In this document: positions 1 to 5,652 of the stretch, piece after piece
Layout: every line of letters begins with the position of its first letter
Position numbering within the stretch: position 1 is the first letter of the stretch
Origin: Candidatus Pacebacteria bacterium CG10_big_fil_rev_8_21_14_0_10_44_11
Lineage (GTDB): Bacteria; Patescibacteriota; Microgenomatia; UBA1400; PJMF01
NCBI GenBank assembly: GCA_002772705.1
Contig: PFDH01000025.1
Coordinates: 5,886-12,956 of the forward strand
Direction of reading: 5' to 3'
Length of the DNA stretch: 7,071 nt
Position numbers and translations under genes: made by a program
The notes under the pieces: model-generated
The model's database searches: none
What the model saw: the letters and a program-made list of their open reading frames with translations, nothing else
Told to the model about the DNA's origin: nothing

Positions 1-469
1 GAACATTGGGAAGATTATAATAATCCGCACCGCTGCCACCACTCATTCTGGTTGAGCGCAACTTGACCCAAATTTTAAAGTCACCAGTTGGAGTCTTTCC
101 CCAGAGGCCAGAAGAAATTGGGGTCTCCATAAATAGCTGATCGCCTTCATAGGCCGACAAGATTTGGGTGGCTAGGTTGACGTAGATATGCTTCTCAGCG
201 TTTGATACCCCAACACCCAGAACCGTAGTTTGAGCATCTGAGGAAGGATCGATCGTTGGCACCGCTACCTTTTGATTGTTGAACACACCACTTGCGCCAT
301 TTTCAATCCTTAAAGCGATTTCAACTTTACAACTAAGACGATTGGCACACCAGATCGAGGAGTTTTGAAACAGCATTGAGGAAATCAAACCAACCAGAAC
401 AAATACACCGCTGAACCCAATGACAGACTGCAAAAACCAATGACGATTTTTTCTAACTTTAGAGCTCAC
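1..469 (-). CDS. L,D-transpeptidase (YkuD family), N-terminal part, cut by window edge
   Basis: The reverse strand from a GTG at 469 stays open for 156 codons to the window edge. Residues about 13-33 form one hydrophobic membrane segment after a basic start (SSKVRKNRHW), so the protein is probably anchored with its catalytic part outside. From residue about 95 the sequence matches the start of a YkuD domain: HIYVNLATQILSAYEGDQLF, then TPISSGLWGKTPTGDF and a later RMSGG-SGADYYNLPNV stretch. YkuD enzymes cross-link peptidoglycan by an L,D-transpeptidation that uses a cysteine in a His...SHGC motif. That motif would lie beyond position 1, so catalysis cannot be confirmed here. GTG 469 is favoured because an in-frame TAA lies two codons upstream (473-475) and no other start precedes the membrane segment. 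There is no clear Shine-Dalgarno site. The family call is firm, the exact substrate is not. Confidence 0.85.
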   Translation of the reverse strand, partial: MSSKVRKNRHWFLQSVIGFSGVFVLVGLISSMLFQNSSIWCANRLSCKVEIALRIENGASGVFNNQKVAVPTIDPSSDAQTTVLGVGVSNAEKHIYVNLATQILSAYEGDQLFMETPISSGLWGKTPTGDFKIWVKLRSTRMSGGSGADYYNLPNV

Positions 470-475
470 TCTTTA

Positions 476-504
476 AGAGTAGAGAAAAAAAGGAGTGCTG
501 TAAA
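476..504 (-). promoter_or_regulatory. Weak candidate promoter for the L,D-transpeptidase
   Basis: On the minus strand TTTACA (499-504) is followed after 17 bases by TACTCT (476-481). The -35 box and spacing are good and the -10 box is poor. If used, transcription would begin almost at the GTG at 469, giving a leaderless mRNA, which would fit the lack of a ribosome binding site. This is low-confidence pattern matching. Confidence 0.2.
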
Positions 505-513
505 GATGGATTA

Positions 514-541
514 GTCTTACCGCGCCACTGTCTTACCGCGC
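514..541. repeat. 12-bp direct repeat GTCTTACCGCGC, two copies
   Basis: GTCTTACCGCGC occurs exactly at 514-525 and 530-541, a 16-bp period. It sits in a locally GC-rich patch between the divergent L,D-transpeptidase and the small ORF at 561-746. Two copies so spaced could be a regulator's operator or a remnant of a short tandem duplication. The sequence does not decide between them. Confidence 0.5.
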
Positions 542-560
542 TACCTCCCGCCTGTACTTG

Positions 561-746
561 ATGTTTAACAAGCCAACTACGAAATTGATACAAGCTTGGA
601 AGGGAGCGCTAATTACTGATACTATGAAAGACTATATGGGTTTGTTGCGTTTACTTACTAAATACCTCGCTACCCCAATTGAAAAGTTCAGACAACAACG
701 AGTAAACAAAAATGAACTTTCTAACGATAGCCATGCTCATCACTAG
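561..746 (+). CDS. Uncertain small ORF, 61 codons
   Basis: An ATG at 561 opens a 61-residue frame ending at TAG 744-746. A TTG directly before it (558) could also serve, and the frame is open back to a TAA at 501-503. The product is basic and predicted mostly helical (for example WKGALITDTMKDYMGLLRLL), with a polar C-terminus ending in HAHH. No signal peptide, membrane span or known motif is seen. No Shine-Dalgarno site precedes the start, and the nearest AGGAG (491-495) is far upstream. It could be a real small protein or chance. The amino-acid make-up is protein-like but I recognise no family. Confidence 0.3.
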   Translation: MFNKPTTKLIQAWKGALITDTMKDYMGLLRLLTKYLATPIEKFRQQRVNKNELSNDSHAHH

Positions 747-790
747 GCCATCAATTCAATTAAATAGATAAAGATAAAATATTCAGTTCC

Positions 791-799
791 TGCTATAAC
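791..799 (+). promoter_or_regulatory. Extended -10 promoter for the methyltransferase
   Basis: TGCTATAAC (791-799) reads as an extended -10 element: TG, one base, then TATAAC, five of six matches to consensus. No convincing -35 box lies 16-18 bases upstream, which is usual for extended -10 promoters. Transcription would start near 806, giving a leader of roughly 39 bases to the ATG at 845. Confidence 0.4.
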
Positions 800-830
800 T
801 AGCGGATATAGTCACTGCTTAGAAAACGCG

Positions 831-836
831 AAAAGG
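831..836 (+). promoter_or_regulatory. Ribosome binding site of the methyltransferase
   Basis: AAAAGG lies eight bases before the ATG at 845. It is a partial Shine-Dalgarno match at normal spacing and supports that start. Confidence 0.4.
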
Positions 837-844
837 TTTTAAAA

Positions 845-1750
845 ATGAACAAAAAATCCCTAGCTGTCATCAAGAAAAAGTATGAAATGGGTGAAAATAT
901 TATTCAGCACTTTAAACAACATCCTAGTGATCAAAATTCATTAGCAATGATTCTGATTAGCTATGATCTGCAGAGTGGCAGCTACGTGAAACAAGCAAAG
1001 AACAAACCTAGATATATTCAACAATATACAACTGCGATTGCTAAAACAATCACTCAACTAGGAGTCAGATGCAAGTCAATTTTGGAAGTTGGTGTTGGTG
1101 AAGCTACCACCTTGGCAAATGTGGTTCAAAAGCTACCTCAGTTACCAGATAAAATATATGGTTTTGACATTTCCTGGTCCAGAGTTAGATATGCGGTGGA
1201 GTATTTGAAAAAGAAACAGCTGAAAAATGCTCTAGTGTTTACAAGTGATTTATTTAATGCTCCATTAGCTGATAATTCAATTGACATTGTCTATACCTCT
1301 CATTCTATTGAACCCAATGGGGGTCGCGAAAAAGCAGCCCTTGAAAGTTTGTTGAGAATTACTAAAAAGTATTTACTATTGCTCGAACCAGCCTTTGAAT
1401 TAGCTAATAAAGAAGCTCAGCAACGGATGAAAGAACATGGCTATGTCAAAAACCTATATCAAACGGCTCAAGATCTTGGCCTTAACATCGTAGAACACCG
1501 ATTGTTTGAGATATCTGGCAACCCATTAAATCCAACTGGTTTAATCATAATTAAAAAGGATGTACAAAAATATAAACGTGTATCGAACCCTTTAGTTTGC
1601 CCTATTACAAAAACCCCGCTACGATTACGCAATGGCGCTTATTTTTCTAGTAAAAGTTTGCTTGTCTACCCAATCATTGATCAAGTTCCTTGTTTACTAA
1701 CTGACAATGCTATTATTGCTTCTCATTATGGGAAAAAAATTAAAGTCTAA
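845..1750 (+). CDS. SAM-dependent methyltransferase with C-terminal Trm112/YcaR-like domain
   Basis: The 301-residue product has three parts. Residues 1-75 are a basic helical N-terminus. Residues 76-240 are a class I Rossmann methyltransferase: motif I is ILEVGVGEATT (79-89), the acidic ribose-binding motif is YGFDIS with Asp108, and the motif IV region is IDIVYTSHSIEP (146-157). Residues 247-290 resemble a Trm112/UPF0434 (YcaR) domain: PLVCPITKTPL, then LLVYPIIDQVPCLL. YcaR-type domains normally carry CPxC and further cysteines that bind zinc. Here the first motif is CPIT, so the second ligand is missing and zinc binding is doubtful. Free Trm112 proteins bind and activate methyltransferases, so a fused copy may stabilise or position the catalytic domain (inference). 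The substrate cannot be told; small molecule, glycan, tRNA or protein are all possible. The gene stands alone with its own promoter and converges on the S66 peptidase gene. Confidence 0.75.
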   Translation: MNKKSLAVIKKKYEMGENIIQHFKQHPSDQNSLAMILISYDLQSGSYVKQAKNKPRYIQQYTTAIAKTITQLGVRCKSILEVGVGEATTLANVVQKLPQLPDKIYGFDISWSRVRYAVEYLKKKQLKNALVFTSDLFNAPLADNSIDIVYTSHSIEPNGGREKAALESLLRITKKYLLLLEPAFELANKEAQQRMKEHGYVKNLYQTAQDLGLNIVEHRLFEISGNPLNPTGLIIIKKDVQKYKRVSNPLVCPITKTPLRLRNGAYFSSKSLLVYPIIDQVPCLLTDNAIIASHYGKKIKV

Positions 1751-1797
1751 GGGTGCAATCGTCACTCTAAAATGACCTCCCAATTATCTTGTATTAT

Positions 1798-1817
1798 CAA
1801 AGCTACTTCTAGCTTTG
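1798..1817. terminator. Perfect hairpin between convergent genes, possible bidirectional terminator
   Basis: CAAAGCTA (1798-1805) and its exact complement TAGCTTTG (1810-1817) flank a CTTC loop, giving an 8-bp stem. It begins 48 bases after the methyltransferase stop and lies 61 bases beyond the end of the S66 gene. No T-run follows on either strand, so it is not a classic intrinsic terminator. It may act as an mRNA 3' end stabiliser or a weak terminator for both genes. Confidence 0.4.
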
Positions 1818-1878
1818 GGCGAGGTAGTTCAAATCAGTGAAAAAATACAAAAAGTGAAGCCTTCCTTGCTCATGTAAT

Positions 1879-2916
1879 CTAAAACCTTGCCAAGATTCTT
1901 TTATTTACTGAATCAATTCTCATTTTGCTTCCAGCCGGTAAACATATCTGTGGAGCTGTATGTCCAAAGTCAACATTTTGCACTATCGGAATATCTTGGT
2001 TATATTGCCTGACAATTTCCAACACAGTTTCTCTTTGTCTTTTCTTATATTCTATTTTTTCTTCATCTGACTGCGGTTTATCCAATTCCCAAGCTTTTGG
2101 TCTACCCATGATAAGCCCACGGATATTTTGTAGTATTCCTCTTTCTCCTAACGCTCTAAAAACTCTCATCACATATTCTGCGGATGGAACTTCTTCTGAA
2201 GTTTCCATGAATAAGATTACGTCATTAAACTGTTCAAGATTTGGAATACTAACAGCGTGTCTTAACATTTCGTCTATTGATTCAACACATCCGCCCCAAG
2301 TAATACCCTCTGCATTTGTGCTTCCATCCCAACTCCAGCCATCGTTTAACTGATACCTTCTTCTCTGACTCAATAGCGAATCATCATTCCAGCTAAGCCC
2401 AATATCATTAAATTCAGTACTGGCTTCAAGTTCAAATTCACCATCTTCAAAGAAAGCATATTTAAGATATTTGACAGTAAATTCATCCATTTTGCTCTGC
2501 ATCGCAAACTCAGTAAATAAGCTCCCACCATAGAACGAAGGTATCCCATTGAGCCAAAGGTGGTTAATAAAATGTGAGTTGTCACTATATCCGAAGAAAG
2601 GTTTGGGATTGTTAATAAAAGGCTCTTTAGGCAGGTTTTTGATATATGTTATTTGATCGTCACCGCCCAATGAGGCAATCACCGCTTTAATTTCCTTGTT
2701 TTCAAAAGCATCAATTAAATCATTTGACCTTTCTTCTTTACTGGCTCCTAATTTCTTTGTTGCAGGGAATTCAACAGGAACCAGACCAAAAACGTCTTTT
2801 ACTCGTTGTAATCCAAGTTCATAAACGTGGGGCCATTTACCAGGTGCGGCAAAAGATGGTGAAACGATAGCTACTTTGTCACCTTTATTTAGTTTTGGTA
2901 ATTTTACGAATTCCAT
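1879..2916 (-). CDS. S66-family serine peptidase, LD-carboxypeptidase / MccF-like
   Basis: The 345-residue cytosolic protein (no signal peptide) starts with the family's typical LNKGDKVAIVSPS (9-21). SLGGDD (82-87) and GYSDNSH (109-115) follow, the latter with the nucleophile Ser111. The predicted Ser-Glu-His triad is completed by Glu238 in LFMETSEE and His319 in VDFGH. Spacing between these is close to that in MccF. Family members either cut the L,D bond of murein tetrapeptides (LdcA, peptidoglycan recycling) or inactivate peptide-nucleotide antibiotics such as microcin C (MccF). The length and the tryptophan-rich loop GWSWDG (193-198) before ITWGGCVES (205-213) favour the MccF-like branch over LdcA, which is about 305 residues. 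ATG 2916 is the only usable start before the conserved N-terminus. It has no clear Shine-Dalgarno site. Function within the family is undecided. Confidence 0.85.
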   Translation of the reverse strand: MEFVKLPKLNKGDKVAIVSPSFAAPGKWPHVYELGLQRVKDVFGLVPVEFPATKKLGASKEERSNDLIDAFENKEIKAVIASLGGDDQITYIKNLPKEPFINNPKPFFGYSDNSHFINHLWLNGIPSFYGGSLFTEFAMQSKMDEFTVKYLKYAFFEDGEFELEASTEFNDIGLSWNDDSLLSQRRRYQLNDGWSWDGSTNAEGITWGGCVESIDEMLRHAVSIPNLEQFNDVILFMETSEEVPSAEYVMRVFRALGERGILQNIRGLIMGRPKAWELDKPQSDEEKIEYKKRQRETVLEIVRQYNQDIPIVQNVDFGHTAPQICLPAGSKMRIDSVNKRILARF

Positions 2917-2946
2917 ATTTTACTTAAATTAGTCTTCTTCTGTCAA
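2917..2946 (-). promoter_or_regulatory. Promoter-like boxes abutting the S66 peptidase start
   Basis: On the minus strand a perfect TTGACA (2941-2946) is followed after 18 bases by TAAAAT (2917-2922), five of six matches. The -10 box touches the ATG at 2916, so a normal start point would fall inside the first codons. Either the true -10 differs, initiation is unusually close, or the match is chance. No alternative start codon exists before the conserved N-terminus. Confidence 0.3.
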
Positions 2947-3016
2947 CAAGTTAGGATCCTGATTAGGACATCCGCTGTCTAGCGTAACACCTGACTATTA
3001 ACATCTATCACTGGAC

Positions 3017-3208
3017 GTGACGTCATTCTACTCAAATTTGATCTTTAGTACGAGTGCCAACTATAGCAAAGTTGCCTTAAATGCTGGTGCACAAGCATTA
3101 CAAAAACTAGTGGGTTTCAGCAGATCTAAAGGTATTCTACTCTGTCAAAGTGATAGGATAATGACTAATTGTATCTGGCCTCTCGATCAGTATGACTGCT
3201 GTTTTTAA
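3017..3208 (+). other. Doubtful 63-codon frame, possible gene remnant
   Basis: This GTG-initiated frame fills most of the spacer between the CBS-HPF and S66 genes and overlaps the last four bases of the CBS-HPF gene on the opposite strand. The stretch ANYSKVALNAGAQALQKLVG loosely recalls the first helix of polysaccharide flippases, after which the frame loses that character (SRSKGILLCQSDRIM). No ribosome binding site or promoter is evident. It is best read as a possible decayed fragment or chance ORF. Nothing else is seen in the 2947-3204 spacer. Confidence 0.2.
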
Positions 3209-4431
3209 TTTTTCTTTCCTACTTTAAAGTTCTTATGAGGCCATTTTCTCCCTGACCAGTAATAATCCATCAGTTGCTCTGCTTTCTTGAGAGCAGAATT
3301 AACGGACTGGTCAATCCGGCGCTCTTTTGCTTTAATAATAAAATATTGGCCTGATTTGAGTTGAATATTCAAATGTGCTTCGTATATTTTTGTTTTACCT
3401 GATGGGTTTTTGATCAATTTGAAACGCATCTTTACAGACTCTAGTGGTTTTCGATGACTCACTTTTTCGACAAAGTGTTGTAATTGAAGTTTTCCAACTT
3501 CTTGATAGAGCTGCTCTTTAAGCTGCTCTGCTGCTGGTTGAAAAATAATCGGTAGTTGTTCCTTTGGACACAACTTGCTCAGAGCTTTGAGAATGTCATG
3601 TCTAGAAATAAAACCAACTGGACGGTTTTCTTTTACTATCACCACGCTATGAATCTTTGCGCTTTGCATAGTTTCCAGGATAGTTTTTAAAGAAGTTTTA
3701 AAAGGAACAGATATCACAGAATTAGTCATGAATGATCTAGCGCGTTCATTTCGCAACAAGATTTGTTCGGCATCATAAGTTTTCTCTCGAATACGCAGCT
3801 GCTGATTACTAGTTAGCTTAGTTGATGTTCTCGTTCGTCTTTGGGCAGGTTCTACAAAAATTGGCAGCATATCGCTTAGTGAGATGATCCCCGCTAATGC
3901 ATCTGTCTTATTAACTAAAACCACTCGAGAGATTTTATACTTTTTCAACAAAGCATAAATTTTTTTAACAGGAGTATCCATATCAGCAGTAATTGGGGTG
4001 TTTACTTTGATATTCAATTTGAGTTGATCCAACATATTCTTATCAGACAATATTAACTTGATAATAGAATCAGCTTTAATTGCTCCAATCACTTGTCCTT
4101 TCTCAAAAACTGGTAAGGTATAAATTTTGGTGCCAATCATATACTTTGCTACCAAGTTTATTGGAGTTTTTTTACTGATTTCAATCGGGTGAATCAGTAC
4201 ATGAGTAACGAGTGTTCGAGCCGGGTAGCGGTGATAAAGCCATGCTTGTTGGGCTGAAATTAGCCCCATAAAGTGGTAATGCTGATCATAGACAAAAATG
4301 GAGTCGTGACTACTCATTAACTGATTAAGAACTGATCCAACTCGATCAATTGGTGAGCATTTTTTAATCAATGAAAGGTCTTCGAGAAAATTCTCTACAG
4401 CAAATGAGGATATTGGAGCGGCTACAGTCAT
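3205..4431 (-). CDS. Four-CBS-domain protein with C-terminal HPF/S30AE-like domain
   Basis: The 408-residue soluble protein has four CBS repeats, roughly at residues 20-67, 77-130, 141-193 and 233-286. Each ends in the typical 'hydrophobic-G-I/F-I-S/K' strand and helix, as in FMGLISAQQA, VIGAIKADSI, LAGIISLSDM and PVGFISRHDI. A basic linker (about 194-232, including RRTRTSTK) separates CBS3 from CBS4. Residues about 290-390 have the strand-helix-three-strands-helix order of the ribosome hibernation factor HPF/RaiA (S30AE): LPIIFQ, a long helix to about 324, SVKMRFKLI, KIYEAHLNIQLKSG, QYFIIKAKER, then a helix DQSVNSALKKAEQLM. CBS pairs bind AMP, ATP or other adenosyl ligands, and HPF binds the decoding region of the 30S subunit. 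The inferred role is nucleotide-controlled ribosome binding. The start is supported by AAGG at 4436-4439, four bases before the ATG. CBS assignment is firm, the HPF-like domain is good but rests on pattern. Confidence 0.8.
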   Translation of the reverse strand: MTVAAPISSFAVENFLEDLSLIKKCSPIDRVGSVLNQLMSSHDSIFVYDQHYHFMGLISAQQAWLYHRYPARTLVTHVLIHPIEISKKTPINLVAKYMIGTKIYTLPVFEKGQVIGAIKADSIIKLILSDKNMLDQLKLNIKVNTPITADMDTPVKKIYALLKKYKISRVVLVNKTDALAGIISLSDMLPIFVEPAQRRTRTSTKLTSNQQLRIREKTYDAEQILLRNERARSFMTNSVISVPFKTSLKTILETMQSAKIHSVVIVKENRPVGFISRHDILKALSKLCPKEQLPIIFQPAAEQLKEQLYQEVGKLQLQHFVEKVSHRKPLESVKMRFKLIKNPSGKTKIYEAHLNIQLKSGQYFIIKAKERRIDQSVNSALKKAEQLMDYYWSGRKWPHKNFKVGKKN

Positions 4432-4455
4432 ATGACCTTGCCTTTACCTATCCCC

Positions 4456-4483
4456 ATCATATTCTGATTTTAACAATAATCAA
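4456..4483 (-). promoter_or_regulatory. Promoter of the CBS-HPF gene
   Basis: On the minus strand TTGATT (4478-4483) and TATGAT (4456-4461, five of six matches) are 16 bases apart. Transcription would start near 4449, giving a leader of about 18 bases that contains the AAGG ribosome binding site at 4436-4439. The promoter lies back to back with that of pcm in an 89-bp gap. Confidence 0.5.
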
Positions 4484-4503
4484 GGAAAGCCCCGATTAGA
4501 ACA

Positions 4504-4509
4504 TATAAT
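4504..4509 (+). promoter_or_regulatory. Consensus -10 box (TATAAT) of pcm
   Basis: A perfect TATAAT lies 11 bases before the pcm ATG at 4521. The start point would be near 4516, leaving a leader of only about five bases and no room for a Shine-Dalgarno site. No good -35 box is seen 16-18 bases upstream. The placement suggests a leaderless or nearly leaderless transcript. Confidence 0.5.
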
Positions 4510-4520
4510 ATACTTGCTGT

Positions 4521-5156
4521 ATGGAAATAAATTTCGCTTCACAGCGAGCAAAGATGGTTCAGAACTCGATTAAATCAGTTACTGATGACCACAAAATTAT
4601 TAGAGCGTTTGCGCAAATACCACGGCATCTCTTTGTACCAAAAGAATATCGAGCTCTTGCCTATCAGGATGAATCGTTGCCAATTGGGTTTGGTCAAACA
4701 ATCAGCCAGCCATCGCTCGTCGCAGAAATGCTCTCACTTTTGCAACTTACCGGTACAGAAAAAGTGCTTGAAGTTGGTGCGGGTTCTGGATATCAGACAG
4801 CATTGTTGTCTCAGCTTGCTAATAAAGTGTATACCATTGAAAGAATTCCTAAGTTAGCGAAGAGGGCATATCAGGTTCTATCAAAACTTCACATTACCAA
4901 TGTGATTGTTATTGAAGGTGACGGCACTCTAGGGTTGGAAAATAAGGCACCGTTTGATGCTATCATTGTTGCTGCGAGTAGCCCCCACATTCCAAGACCA
5001 CTAGTGGATCAACTCCAGAACCAGGGTAGAATTGTCATACCAATTACTGATGAAGATGGTGGTGAAAAACTAAAGTTAGGAGTAAAAAACGGAAAAACAC
5101 TCCATACTTTAAATTGCGGAGCAGTGCGTTTTGTGCCCCTGGTTACTGAGCAATAA
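4521..5156 (+). CDS. pcm: Protein-L-isoaspartate O-methyltransferase
   Basis: The enzyme methylates L-isoaspartyl residues formed by ageing of Asn and Asp, starting their repair to normal aspartate, with SAM as donor. It acts in the cytosol. The 211-residue length is normal for the bacterial family. Visible hallmarks are IPRHLFVP (33-40), LPIGFGQTISQPSLVAEM (53-70) with the substrate-binding GQTISQP, SAM motif I VLEVGAGSGY (82-91), acidic Glu107 in YTIER, EGDGTLG (132-138), FDAIIVAASSPHIP (145-158) and the terminal RFVPLV (203-208). All expected motifs are present and intact. ATG 4521 gives the usual N-terminus. A consensus -10 box sits just upstream. The divergent neighbour is the CBS-HPF protein, so two possible survival or dormancy functions share one regulatory gap (inference). 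Confidence 0.95.
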   Translation: MEINFASQRAKMVQNSIKSVTDDHKIIRAFAQIPRHLFVPKEYRALAYQDESLPIGFGQTISQPSLVAEMLSLLQLTGTEKVLEVGAGSGYQTALLSQLANKVYTIERIPKLAKRAYQVLSKLHITNVIVIEGDGTLGLENKAPFDAIIVAASSPHIPRPLVDQLQNQGRIVIPITDEDGGEKLKLGVKNGKTLHTLNCGAVRFVPLVTEQ

Positions 5157-5181
5157 ATCATGTTTTCGAGTAATTTTTTTT
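5143..5181 (+). terminator. Weak candidate terminator after pcm
   Basis: TTACT (5143-5147, inside the last codons) can pair with AGTAA (5169-5173), which is followed directly by eight T residues (5174-5181). The stem is only five base pairs with a long loop, so termination would rest mainly on the T-run. Confidence 0.25.
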
Positions 5182-5197
5182 GAGGAATTTGAAGTTA

Positions 5198-5494
5198 TTA
5201 GGACATTCTCCTTAACTTAAAGAAAAAGCTGTGCTCGCTTAACTCTGTATGGTCTTTCAGCCTTCTTTCTTTGAACGCTTGCCCAAGTTTACAGTCCATA
5301 GGTAGAGTTCCAAGAAGAACTACATTTTTATCCGCCTTGAGTTTTTCTGCCAACCATTAACCCTTTTCGTTTGTAAAATCAACCTGAAATTTTGAAGGAG
5401 TTCCATATTTTTCAACCTCTTTATAGGCAAAGTCTCTAACTGCTGAAATAAGTTTATTAGTAATCTATACCTTTGGTAATTGCCTTCGTCTCAC
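5198..5494 (-). pseudogene. Decayed gene, HD-domain-like conserved protein, two internal stops
   Basis: This stretch looks empty but one minus-strand frame, read from GTG 5494 to TAA 5198, gives a convincing protein of 99 codons interrupted by TAG (5465-5467) and TAA (5357-5359). Readable parts are RRRQLPKV, then ITNKLISAVRDFAYKEV with EKYGTPSKFQVDFTNEKG, then after the TAA WLAEKLKADKNVVLLGTLP and MDCKLGQAFKERRLKDHTEL. Frame is kept across both stops, so these look like point mutations. The TAA is one base from CAA (Gln), which fits EKG-Q-WLAEKL. The pattern recalls a conserved protein of CPR genomes that I associate, from memory, with HD-type phosphohydrolases. After HTELSEH the sequence loses family character and stops, so the 3' half is gone. 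It lies tail-to-tail with pcm. Confidence 0.6.
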
Positions 5495-5582
5495 TATTAG
5501 CAAGGTGGCTCCCCCTAGTAAATACGCTTAGAACTTTTGACTACTCACCATTTCAAGACTATCAACCCCGATTCTTACAAGT

Positions 5583-5608
5583 TGATGCATAAAAACCAAA
5601 CTGATGCA
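5583..5608. repeat. Short direct repeat TGATGCA upstream of the propeller gene
   Basis: TGATGCA occurs at 5583-5589 and 5602-5608, a 19-bp period, about 30-55 bases upstream of the -10 box of the following gene. It could be a binding site for a regulator but is short enough to be chance. Nothing else is recognised between 5495 and 5635. Confidence 0.25.
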
Positions 5609-5638
5609 AACACACCCTGTAAAATCGCTTTTGATTAT

Positions 5639-5644
5639 TATAAA
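5639..5644 (+). promoter_or_regulatory. -10 box of the beta-propeller gene
   Basis: TATAAA (5639-5644), overlapping an alternative TATTAT at 5636-5641, lies eight bases before the ATG at 5653. A normal start point would be near 5651, so the transcript would be leaderless or almost so. There is no Shine-Dalgarno sequence and no clear -35 box. Confidence 0.4.
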
Positions 5645-5652
5645 CTACAGTT

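Noticed and set aside
491..514. AGGAG followed at ten bases by ATG GAT TAG
   Set aside because: A good Shine-Dalgarno match but the frame is only two codons long; no evidence that it acts as a leader peptide.
1855..1878. GAAGCCTTC plus T-rich minus-strand sequence after the S66 gene as an intrinsic terminator
   Set aside because: The palindrome can form only a three-base-pair stem, too weak to call.
1925..2353. Plus-strand open frame of 142 codons
   Set aside because: Lies wholly antisense to the S66 peptidase, whose catalytic motifs and length are convincing; composition is a typical antisense shadow.
2370..2585. Minus-strand open frame of 71 codons
   Set aside because: Out-of-frame within the S66 gene, no motif.
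3014..3024. GACGTGACGTC, containing inverted GACGT/ACGTC
   Set aside because: Short palindromic match expected by chance; not repeated elsewhere in the window.
3190..3215. CAGT-ATG-ACTG mini-hairpin followed by T-rich sequence on the plus strand
   Set aside because: Stem of four base pairs with a three-base loop is too weak, and there is no convincing plus-strand gene for it to terminate.
4585..4857. Plus-strand open frame of 90 codons
   Set aside because: Alternate frame of pcm, which has all family motifs.
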